A stretch of DNA of 8,944 nucleotides from an uncultured Eubacteriales bacterium. GTDB taxonomy: Bacteria > Bacillota > Clostridia > Lachnospirales > Anaerotignaceae. Below are positions 1-5,364 of the stretch, piece by piece (the stretch's first letter is position 1; each line of letters begins with the position of its first letter). The position numbers were made by a program, and so were the translations under genes. The DNA lies in assembly GCA_934256695.1 (NCBI GenBank), contig CAKQPE010000076.1:1-8944 (forward strand). The letters run 5' to 3'. The notes beneath the pieces were generated by a model. That model saw only the letters and a program-made list of their open reading frames with translations, ran no database searches and had not been told where the DNA came from.

Positions 1-19
1 TTAATAACATAACTTATAA

Positions 20-117
20 TTTTATCCCGAAAAACGCAATGTAATTGCGTTTTGATAAAAGTTTAGGTCAAGCCTTTTCAAAGGCTTGCAGGGTGTGGGA
101 CAGAGTCCCACGGTTTT
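20..117 (+). repeat. Structured intergenic repeat, copy 1 (divergent, left arm not recognisable)
   Basis: This is one of three related elements in the window, all in the same orientation. Three stem-loops are visible. The central one has arms at 31-40 and 44-53 (10 bp). The second has arms at 69-77 and 80-88 (9 bp, 2-base loop). The third has arms at 95-101 and 105-111 (7 bp, loop AGA). The linkers GATAAAAGTTTAGGTC and GCAGGGTGT match those of the other two copies. The central stem has a completely different sequence from the other copies but is still fully paired. The two left-hand hairpins seen in the other copies are not recognisable in 1-20, and the window edge prevents knowing whether they are lost or diverged. 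Only the LTTTTATC-like linker remnant (TTTTATC, 20-26) marks the left side. The element lies downstream of the yhbY terminator. Confidence 0.75.
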
Positions 118-123
118 AGAGTC

Positions 124-143
124 CGATAAATATAAATTTATCG
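124..143. repeat. Short inverted repeat beside repeat copy 1
   Basis: CGATAAAT at 124-131 pairs with ATTTATCG at 136-143 across a 4-base loop. It lies 12 bases beyond the last hairpin of repeat copy 1 and has no counterpart at copies 2 and 3. It is AT-rich and could be a weak terminator stem or simply chance palindromy. The rest of 144-219 shows no gene or recognisable signal. Confidence 0.4.
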
Positions 144-219
144 AACTAAAAGCCAATTCGAAAGCCGTTTCTGAAATGGAAGGGTTGGCAACTTTGTAAT
201 TAATCTTAAAATCATTGCG

Positions 220-253
220 AAAAATCCCACAACTTTTTTGTCATGGGATTTTT
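220..253 (-). terminator. Intrinsic terminator after yhbY
   Basis: AAAAATCCCA (220-229) and TGGGATTTTT (244-253) form a 10-bp stem with a 14-base loop, starting 13 bases past the yhbY stop. Read on the minus strand, the stem ends in a run of five U. The A-tract on the other side also makes it usable in the opposite direction. It probably closes the obgE-ktrB-ktrA-yhbY unit. Confidence 0.75.
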
Positions 254-266
254 AAAACATTATTAT

Positions 267-557
267 TTATCTCGGAAGCTCAATAACGGCTTTCTTGGAT
301 TTTCTGTATAATACAAATCGGTTGCCTATAACTTGAACAACCTCTGCGTGTGTTCTTGCGGCTATTGTTTCCGCTACTTCTCTTGCACCGAGAAGGTTGT
401 TGTCAAGTACGTTTGCCTTTACAATCTCTCTTGCTTCAAGGGCAAGATTGAAAGACTCTGTAAGCTCCGGTGTAACACCGCTTTTGCCTACATGAAAAAT
501 TGTATCAATACCGTTAGCCATACTTCTTAAATATGATCTCTGTTTGCTTGTTAACAT
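267..557 (-). CDS. yhbY: YhbY/YqeI-type RNA-binding protein (CRM domain), ribosome assembly
   Basis: This 96-residue protein has the size and layout of the stand-alone CRM (CRS1-YhbY) domain. The family fold is a compact alpha/beta RNA-binding domain that associates with pre-50S ribosomal particles in bacteria. Visible family features are the N-terminal helix with LTSKQRSYLRSMAN (residues 2-15), the turn HVGKSGVTPEL (22-32) and the C-terminal strand GNRFVLYRKS (78-87). Residues 33-75 hold the helix-strand-helix core. The ATG is preceded by GGAG with a 6-base spacer, so the start is secure. It is the last gene of the apparent obgE-ktrB-ktrA-yhbY unit, 33 bases after ktrA. In many Firmicutes yhbY lies close to obgE and is followed by nadD. 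Here the potassium genes intervene and a terminator follows directly. Identification of the family is firm; the exact rRNA target is not visible. Confidence 0.92.
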   Translation of the reverse strand: MLTSKQRSYLRSMANGIDTIFHVGKSGVTPELTESFNLALEAREIVKANVLDNNLLGAREVAETIAARTHAEVVQVIGNRFVLYRKSKKAVIELPR

Positions 558-590
558 ATGAAACTCCTTTTCTTTATTTTTACAAAATAA

Positions 591-1241
591 CTATCTTTGT
601 TTTGCAACTTCCTTAACGTCTTTATGTAAACCCATTACAATAAGCGTTTCATCTATCTCAAATATATGTTCCGGTGAAGGAAGCGGAAATATATTTTCAT
701 TTTTCTTTGTTGCCAGTATACTTATATGATACTTCGTTCTTATTGCTTTTTCAACAATACTTTTTCCGCACCAGCTTTTTGGCACTGCCACTTCATAAAT
801 ACCTATTTCCGGCGTAAGTTCAATATAATCGAATATATTTTTTGCACCGTATTTTACGGCAAGTCTCTCTGCCATTTCCCTTTCGGCATAAACAACATGG
901 TCTGCACCGTTTCGTATAAGAAGTTTTCGGTGAACATCTCTGCTTGCCCTTGCTATTATGAATTTTGCACCCAAATCCTTTAATATAACCGTTATTTCCA
1001 ATGCTGTCTGAAAATCATTGCCTACAGTAACGGCACATATGTCAAAATTATTTATACCGAGTGATTTTACAAACCTTTCGTCTGTCGCATCACCTATCTG
1101 AATATTTTGCACAAAATCAACGGCATTATCCGCACGTTCCTCGTCTTTTTCTACGGCAAATACATCATTTCCTTCTTCCAAAAACTTTTTTGCCATATGT
1201 CTGCCAAATCTGCCAAGACCTATTATAAGTATTGTTTTCAT
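591..1241 (-). CDS. ktrA: KtrA/TrkA-type RCK regulatory subunit of potassium uptake
   Basis: This is a 216-residue cytoplasmic gating subunit that forms a ring under the KtrB channel and controls potassium uptake in response to bound nucleotide. The N-terminal RCK_N Rossmann domain (about 1-130) shows IIGLGRFG, with the GxGxxG glycines at 8, 10 and 13, an acidic residue at the end of strand two (E31), and GDATD (50-54). The C-terminal RCK_C domain spans about 137-216. In several Firmicutes this domain binds cyclic di-AMP, which closes the system; whether it does so here is inference. The open frame extends upstream to 1448 inside ktrB. However, the ATG at 1241 has AGGAGG at 1249-1254 with a 7-base spacer, and it gives the normal family length. 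The gap from the ktrB stop is 14 bases and holds the ribosome binding site, indicating tight coupling. Confidence 0.93.
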   Translation of the reverse strand: MKTILIIGLGRFGRHMAKKFLEEGNDVFAVEKDEERADNAVDFVQNIQIGDATDERFVKSLGINNFDICAVTVGNDFQTALEITVILKDLGAKFIIARASRDVHRKLLIRNGADHVVYAEREMAERLAVKYGAKNIFDYIELTPEIGIYEVAVPKSWCGKSIVEKAIRTKYHISILATKKNENIFPLPSPEHIFEIDETLIVMGLHKDVKEVAKQR

Positions 1242-1255
1242 AAAAATACCTCCTC

Positions 1256-2620
1256 TCAGCCCACCTGTATTTTTTCCAAAGGAAATTTCGAAAACGGTTT
1301 TTCCTTCGGTGACATAACGGCCATAATTACCGTAAGCGAACCGACTCGGCCTATTATCATAAGACAGATTATTATCATTTTTGATATAAATCCGAGACTC
1401 GGTGTAACTGATAAACTTAATCCGACTGTTGCAAGAGCCGAGGTACATTCAAAACCGGCACACAGCAGAGGGATTTTTTCAATATGGCTTATTATTACAG
1501 CACAAACGCAGATAAGCGATATATACGTAATAAATATTGATGACACAACGGCAAATATACCGCTTTCAAGCCTTCTTCCGAATATATTGCATTCCTTTTT
1601 TCTTCTTAAAGAAGCAAATATGCTAAGCACAATAACGGCAAATGTGGTTGTTTTTATTCCTCCTGCCGTAGAACCGGAAGAACCGCCTATAAGCATAAGG
1701 CAAATCATTAAAAATATTCCGCTTTCGGAATACTTCGTCAAATCAACTGTATTAAAACCTGCCGTTCTTGCCGAAACCGACTGGAAAAGCGAAGACAGTA
1801 TTTTTCTGCCGAAGCTTAAATTTTCATATGCTCCCGATTTATATTCCGCAAGCAAAATGAACAATGCTCCGAATATAATAAGTATACTGCTTACGGAAAC
1901 AACAATCTTGCTGTGAAGTCTGAATTTTGAAAATTTAAACCTGTTTGTCAAAATATCTTTCCATACAAAAAAGCCTAATCCACCCGTAATTATCAAAAGC
2001 ATTATAACGGTATTTATATACAGGTCCCCATTATATTCGGTAAGGGATATATACTCACCGCTGTATCCCATAAGGTCAAACCCGGCATTGCAAAAAGCCG
2101 AAACACTGTGAAATATTCCATACCAAATTCCTTTAGGTAGTCCCATATTATTTCTGCAAAAGTAAAATGAAAGCAATATAGCACCAATAGCCTCAACTGT
2201 AAAAGTTGATAAAATAATAAATTTTGTCATTTTTACAATTCCTCCAAGCTGTGGAGCGGATATTGAGTTTTGCATAACTACCCTCTGTGAAATGCCTATT
2301 TTTCTGCTTGATACAGTCATAAACCATACAGCTGCCGTCATAAAACCGATACCGCCTGTCTGTATAAGCAGTAATATTACAGCCTGTCCGAAAAACGACC
2401 AGTGGCTGTATGTGTCAAACCTTACAAGCCCCGTTACGCATACTGCCGAAGCAGAAGTAAAGAACGCATCCGAAAAAGATGTATACTCACCTTTTGATGA
2501 AATAGGCAGAAATAAAAGTATTGCTCCTATAAATATAACGCATATATAGCCCCAAAATATAATTTTTGCAGGAGGCATAAATTTTAGTTTTTCATTTATT
2601 TTATTAAAATTTATATTCAA
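1256..2620 (-). CDS. ktrB: KtrB/TrkH-family potassium channel subunit
   Basis: This 454-residue membrane protein of the Trk/Ktr/HKT superfamily takes up K+ (often with Na+ dependence) together with KtrA. The fold has four M1-P-M2 repeats, and all four pore signatures are visible: VCVTGL (60-65), FCNAGF (176-181), ARTAGFN (284-290) and ALATVGLS (395-402). Each contributes a filter glycine. The small-residue loop GGSSGSTAGGIK (312-323) matches the intramembrane gating loop of KtrB/TrkH, and GRVG (424-427) lies in the last membrane segment. The start is probably TTG at 2620, because GGGAG lies 10 bases upstream. The first ATG (residue 15) has no ribosome binding site and would remove the short cytoplasmic leader before the first membrane helix. 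It lies 30 bases after obgE, which is unusual company. The length is closer to KtrB than to the longer proteobacterial TrkH. Confidence 0.93.
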   Translation of the reverse strand: MNINFNKINEKLKFMPPAKIIFWGYICVIFIGAILLFLPISSKGEYTSFSDAFFTSASAVCVTGLVRFDTYSHWSFFGQAVILLLIQTGGIGFMTAAVWFMTVSSRKIGISQRVVMQNSISAPQLGGIVKMTKFIILSTFTVEAIGAILLSFYFCRNNMGLPKGIWYGIFHSVSAFCNAGFDLMGYSGEYISLTEYNGDLYINTVIMLLIITGGLGFFVWKDILTNRFKFSKFRLHSKIVVSVSSILIIFGALFILLAEYKSGAYENLSFGRKILSSLFQSVSARTAGFNTVDLTKYSESGIFLMICLMLIGGSSGSTAGGIKTTTFAVIVLSIFASLRRKKECNIFGRRLESGIFAVVSSIFITYISLICVCAVIISHIEKIPLLCAGFECTSALATVGLSLSVTPSLGFISKMIIICLMIIGRVGSLTVIMAVMSPKEKPFSKFPLEKIQVG

Positions 2621-2650
2621 TTTGAAACAACTCCCAAAAATATATAAATA

Positions 2651-3928
2651 TTATTTAAAATAGTCAAATTCCAAATCGTAAATCTTAACTGTATCGCCTT
2701 CTTTAATGCCTTTTTCCTCAAGAGCCGCAATAATGCCCTTTTCACGAAGGTATCGCTGGAAGAAAGCGAATCCTTTTTCTGTATCGATGTTTGTATAGCC
2801 TATCATCTTTTCTACACCCACACCGGATACAATATAGTAATTTCCGTCTATAACCTCTATCGTAAACGGCTCATTATCAATCTTAACTTCTTCGTATTCC
2901 TCGAAATCTTCTTCAAATACAATATCCTTAGGATAATCCCTGAGCTTTCTTGCCGCCGCTTCTATAATTAAATCAAGTCCTTTGTTTGATGCGGCTGAAA
3001 TAGGATAAACTTCGTATCCCAGCGGTTCAAAATGCTCTTTAAGGCGTTTTACGTTTTCTGCCGCTTCCGGAATATCTGTCTTGTTTGCGGCTATTATTTG
3101 TGGTCTTTTAAGAAGGTCCGGTTTATATGCTTCAAGCTCCGCATTAATTTTATTTATGTTTTCAATAGGGTCTGTGCCTTCAATAGCCGCTGCATCTACA
3201 ACGTGTATAAACACCTTTGTTCTTTCAACGTGTCTTAAAAATTCATGTCCGAGACCTACGCCCTCGCTTGCACCTTCCACAAGACCCGGAATATCAGCCA
3301 TAACAAAGTTTTCGCCTTTCTTGTACTGAACAACACCAAGGTTAGGAGAAAGGGTTGTAAAGTGATAATCGGCTATCTTAGGGTTGGCATTTGTTACCAT
3401 AGAAAGAAGTGTACTCTTTCCTACATTAGGGAAACCTATTATACCTACATCGGCAATGGTTTTAAGTTCAAGAATAACGTCATATTCCTTGCTTGGCTTG
3501 CCTCTTTCGGCATATCTCGGCACCTGTCTTGTAGGTGTTGCAAAATGCTGGTTTCCTCTGCCGCCTTTACCGCCTCTTATAAGAATCTTTTTTTCGCCTT
3601 CTTTTGTAATGTCGGCCATTACTTTTCCGCTTTCGGCTTCACGTACCACTGTACCTATAGGAACACGAATAGTTACAGATTTTCCGTCAGGGCCTGTACA
3701 GTTGCGTTTTCCGCCGTCTGTACCGTTATCTGCAACAAATTTTCTCTTAAATCTAAAATCAACCAGAGTATTAAGGCTTGAACTGCCTTCTATAATAACA
3801 TCTCCGCCTTTGCCGCCGTCGCCGCCGTCAGGACCACCGTGGCTTATATACTTTGCTCTGTAGAAGGAAACGGCACCATTACCGCCATCTCCGCCTTTTA
3901 TATGAATTTTCGCTCTGTCTACAAACAT
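2651..3928 (-). CDS. obgE: ObgE/CgtA GTPase, 50S ribosome assembly
   Basis: This is a 425-residue Obg GTPase, an essential late-stage 50S assembly factor also linked to ppGpp signalling. Three domains are visible in order. The glycine-rich Obg fold (about 1-158) has repeated GG motifs such as GGDGGNG and GGDGGKGGD. The G domain (about 159-330) has G1 GFPNVGKS (165-172), switch I with TTLSPNLG (191-198), G3 DIPG (212-215), G4 NKTD (282-285) and G5 SAAS (311-314). The C-terminal OCT domain (about 345-425) ends in FDYFK. The ATG follows AGGTGAT with a good spacer. In most Firmicutes obgE directly follows rpmA. Here a terminator, possible promoters and a repeat element separate them, which suggests independent expression. 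Downstream ktrB, ktrA and yhbY follow closely. All catalytic motifs are intact. Confidence 0.98.
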   Translation of the reverse strand: MFVDRAKIHIKGGDGGNGAVSFYRAKYISHGGPDGGDGGKGGDVIIEGSSSLNTLVDFRFKRKFVADNGTDGGKRNCTGPDGKSVTIRVPIGTVVREAESGKVMADITKEGEKKILIRGGKGGRGNQHFATPTRQVPRYAERGKPSKEYDVILELKTIADVGIIGFPNVGKSTLLSMVTNANPKIADYHFTTLSPNLGVVQYKKGENFVMADIPGLVEGASEGVGLGHEFLRHVERTKVFIHVVDAAAIEGTDPIENINKINAELEAYKPDLLKRPQIIAANKTDIPEAAENVKRLKEHFEPLGYEVYPISAASNKGLDLIIEAAARKLRDYPKDIVFEEDFEEYEEVKIDNEPFTIEVIDGNYYIVSGVGVEKMIGYTNIDTEKGFAFFQRYLREKGIIAALEEKGIKEGDTVKIYDLEFDYFK

Positions 3929-3933
3929 TTTTT

Positions 3934-3940
3934 ATCACCT
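3934..3940 (-). promoter_or_regulatory. Ribosome binding site of obgE
   Basis: AGGTGAT on the minus strand lies 5 bases upstream of the obgE ATG and fixes that start. Confidence 0.75.
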
Positions 3941-3953
3941 CAAAATAGAAAAA

Positions 3954-3988
3954 TACATATCCTGTAACAAACAGAAAAACAAATTATA
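3954..3988 (-). promoter_or_regulatory. Possible obgE-proximal promoter
   Basis: Two candidate -10 boxes lie between the repeat and obgE. A perfect TATAAT (minus strand, 3988-3983) directly abuts the element but has only a poor -35 (TGGGAC at 17 bases, inside the repeat hairpin). TATGTA (3959-3954) has TTGTTT 17 bases upstream (3982-3977). Either would give a short leader that excludes most or all of the repeat. In AT-rich DNA such matches arise by chance. Confidence 0.3.
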
Positions 3989-3993
3989 AAGAC

Positions 3994-4150
3994 CTGCGGG
4001 ACGCTGTCCCACACACCCTGCGATTTTTTGAAAAAAATCGAGTAAAACTTTTATCAAATACCATGACTTTGTCATGGTATTTGTGTTAAAGTTTACGTCC
4101 ACGCTTTTTAAAGGGTGGCAGAGTTTGAGACAGAGTCTCAAGGTTTTAGT
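3994..4150 (+). repeat. Structured intergenic repeat, copy 2 (full length, five hairpins)
   Basis: Five hairpins lie in a row. S1 has arms at 3998-4002 and 4006-4010. S2 has arms at 4021-4029 and 4032-4040 (9 bp, loop GA). The central S3 has arms at 4055-4067 and 4071-4083 (13 bp, loop TTT). S4 has arms at 4099-4107 and 4110-4118, with a single G-G mismatch. S5 has arms at 4125-4131 and 4135-4141 (7 bp, loop AGA). The linkers AAAACTTTTATC (left of S3) and GTTAAAGTTTACGTC (right) are near inverted copies of each other. CCCTG between S1 and S2 mirrors the CAG-rich junction between S4 and S5. The whole element is therefore a quasi-palindrome about S3. It fills much of the 327-base gap between rpmA and obgE. 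Open frames across it on the minus strand (about 3935-4168) have no ribosome binding site and follow the repeat, so I do not call them genes. Confidence 0.85.
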
Positions 4151-4156
4151 TTTTAG

Positions 4157-4185
4157 TTTATAATTCATTTTTCTCTTTGTTACAA
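4157..4185 (-). promoter_or_regulatory. Candidate promoter for the obgE unit
   Basis: On the minus strand TTGTAA (4185-4180) and TATAAA (4162-4157) are separated by 17 bases, a good sigma-A spacing. It lies just past the rpmA terminator. If used, the whole of repeat copy 2 would lie in a leader of about 220 bases before obgE. This is inferred from motif matches only. Confidence 0.45.
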
Positions 4186-4202
4186 GACAATAACTACATT
4201 TT

Positions 4203-4240
4203 AAAAAAATAAGGTTCCAAATGATGTCATTTGAAACCTT
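4203..4240 (-). terminator. Intrinsic terminator after rpmA
   Basis: AAGGTTCCAAATGA-type arms (about 4211-4223 and 4228-4240) form a stem of about 13 bp with one mismatch and a short loop. On the minus strand it is followed by a run of seven T (4209-4203). It begins 16 bases past the rpmA stop and closes the rplU-prp-rpmA operon, separating it from obgE. Confidence 0.88.
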
Positions 4241-4255
4241 AGAAAATTACTAAAA

Positions 4256-4549
4256 TTATTCAGCTGCTTCAGCTAAAGGATAAACAGAAACCTGTTTTTT
4301 ATCTCTTCCTAATCTCTCATATCTAACTGTACCGTCGATAAGAGCAAAGAGTGAATCGTTACCGCCTTTGCCTACGTTAAGACCAGGGTGGATTTTTGTT
4401 CCTCTCTGTGTGTAGAGAATGTTACCAGCTAAAACAAACTGTCCGTCAGCACGTTTTGCACCAAGTCTTTTTGACTTAGAGTCACGGCCGTTCTTTGTGG
4501 AACCAACACCTTTTTTATGAGCAAAAAACTGAAGGTTTAATCTCAACAT
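4256..4549 (-). CDS. rpmA: 50S ribosomal protein L27 with cleavable N-terminal extension
   Basis: This 97-residue L27 places its N-terminal tail at the peptidyl transferase centre of the 50S subunit. The protein opens with MLRLNLQFFAHKKG. The Firmicutes pattern is a short extension ending in LQFF that Prp removes just before the alanine, exposing the mature tail AHKKG. Residues 1-9 would therefore be cut off here. The body shows GVGSTKNGRDSKSKRLG (14-30), the usual basic L27 signature, followed by the beta-barrel with AGNILYTQRGTKIHPG (41-56). The ATG is preceded by GAAGGAGG (4566-4559) with a 9-base spacer. The gene overlaps the end of prp by 7 bases, so the processing protease and its substrate are translationally adjacent. 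A strong terminator follows. Confidence 0.98.
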   Translation of the reverse strand: MLRLNLQFFAHKKGVGSTKNGRDSKSKRLGAKRADGQFVLAGNILYTQRGTKIHPGLNVGKGGNDSLFALIDGTVRYERLGRDKKQVSVYPLAEAAE

Positions 4550-4896
4550 AAAACTCTTCCTCCTTCGTCAATTATTTTTATATATTGACTGTACTCTTTT
4601 TCAATATTGTTCAGTCCGTAGAGCATACTTTCCATCAAAAGCTCTACATCATGGTTTTTACCGCCTTCTTTAATTTTCGGCAAAGAAAATTCTATATAAC
4701 CGCCGTTATCATTATCGGCATTACATTTGAATTTTTCCTGCGTAAATTTTTCAATACAGTTAATTGTATTGATAACAAGTATGCTTACTGCAGAGCAGAC
4801 AATATCTTCTCCTTCTTCGGCATATCCTGCATGACCTGTAAGGCGGAATCCGCATATTACAAAATTCGGATTTCTAAAAATTTCAGCTTTAATCAT
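4543..4896 (-). CDS. prp: Ribosomal-processing cysteine protease Prp (YsxB family)
   Basis: This 117-residue cysteine protease removes the N-terminal extension of L27, a step required for a functional 50S subunit in species that carry the extension. The catalytic pair is visible: H22 in LTGHAGYAEEGEDIVC and C34 in DIVCSAVS, at the same residue numbers as in the Staphylococcus aureus enzyme. The C-terminal part (about 45-117) carries the variable alpha/beta remainder of the fold. The gene sits between the L21 and L27 genes, the classic arrangement, starting 15 bases after rplU and ending inside the start of rpmA. Upstream of the ATG at 4896 I see no good Shine-Dalgarno sequence, only a weak purine stretch (AAGAA). 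Translation therefore probably depends on ribosomes finishing rplU, keeping the enzyme below its ribosomal-protein neighbours. Confidence 0.95.
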   Translation of the reverse strand: MIKAEIFRNPNFVICGFRLTGHAGYAEEGEDIVCSAVSILVINTINCIEKFTQEKFKCNADNDNGGYIEFSLPKIKEGGKNHDVELLMESMLYGLNNIEKEYSQYIKIIDEGGRVLC

Positions 4897-4911
4897 AATT
4901 ATTCTTAGCTA

Positions 4912-5223
4912 TTAAAGAGTAATTTTGCTGATCTGAAGTTTTGTAAATGGCTGTCTGTGACCGTTCTTTTTATGGAAACCTTTTTTAGGTTTGTATTTGT
5001 AAACGATAACCTTTTTGCCTTTTCCTTCGCATACAACAGAAGCTGTAACTTTAGCACCCTCAACATAAGGGAAACCAATCTTAGTATCGTTGTCATCTGA
5101 TACAACTAATACCTTATCAAATACATACTCGCTGCCTGCTTCTACGCCTAATTTTTCAACGCTGATTACATCGCCTTCAGCAACCTTATACTGCTTATTG
5201 CCTGTTTCAATTATTGCGTACAC
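4912..5223 (-). CDS. rplU: 50S ribosomal protein L21
   Basis: This is a 103-residue L21, a 23S rRNA-binding protein of the large subunit. The N-terminus YAIIETGNKQYKV (2-14) and the basic C-terminal signature KKGFHKKNGHRQPFT (80-94) are diagnostic. The start is taken as GTG at 5223. GAGGAGG (5237-5231) lies 7 bases upstream, and this start gives the normal family length and N-terminus. The upstream ATG at 5241 would place the ribosome binding site inside the gene. It is the first gene of the rplU-prp-rpmA operon, behind a near-consensus promoter and a leader of about 100 bases that is probably regulatory. Confidence 0.97.
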   Translation of the reverse strand: MYAIIETGNKQYKVAEGDVISVEKLGVEAGSEYVFDKVLVVSDDNDTKIGFPYVEGAKVTASVVCEGKGKKVIVYKYKPKKGFHKKNGHRQPFTKLQISKITL

Positions 5224-5321
5224 AAGTACACCTCCTCGCAACTTTACTCGCCAAATACGGTATTACGCCCTTTGCATAATTTCAAACCTCTTTGTGCGGC
5301 TTATACGCATTCAAACGCACT
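5224..5321 (-). promoter_or_regulatory. rplU leader, probable L21 leader element
   Basis: About 97 bases lie between the predicted transcription start and the GTG of rplU. A stem GTGCG/CGCAC is formed by 5320-5316 and 5298-5294 around a 17-base loop. Low-GC Gram-positive rplU operons commonly carry a conserved structured leader (Rfam L21 leader) thought to serve autoregulation. Position and size fit, but I assign it by context and one stem, not by a model match. Confidence 0.55.
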
Positions 5322-5326
5322 ATTGC

Positions 5327-5355
5327 ATTTTAACAAACATATACTTATCTGTCAA
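5327..5355 (-). promoter_or_regulatory. Sigma-A promoter of the rplU operon
   Basis: On the minus strand a perfect TTGACA (5355-5350) is followed after 17 bases by TAAAAT (5332-5327), one mismatch from consensus. Transcription would begin near 5320. The -35 box lies only 9 bases past the stop codon of the upstream gene. Confidence 0.85.
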
Positions 5356-5364
5356 TAGAAAATC

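Noticed and set aside
1242..1448. Longer ktrA start giving 285 residues
   Set aside because: The extension overlaps ktrB coding sequence, has no domain, and the internal ATG at 1241 has a strong AGGAGG site and gives the family length.
1107..1916. Plus-strand open frame of 269 codons opposite ktrB and ktrA
   Set aside because: It is antisense to two clear family members with intact motifs and shows no ribosome binding site or recognisable domain.
2621..2650. Cyclic di-AMP (ydaO-type) riboswitch before ktrB
   Set aside because: Only 30 bases separate ktrB from obgE, far too little for that riboswitch class.
3245..3863. Two overlapping plus-strand open frames opposite obgE
   Set aside because: They are shadows of the glycine-rich Obg coding sequence, with low-complexity proline and serine runs and no family resemblance.
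3935..4168. Minus-strand open frame of 77 codons between rpmA and obgE
   Set aside because: It lies almost wholly inside repeat copy 2, has no ribosome binding site, and its predicted residues simply follow the hairpins.
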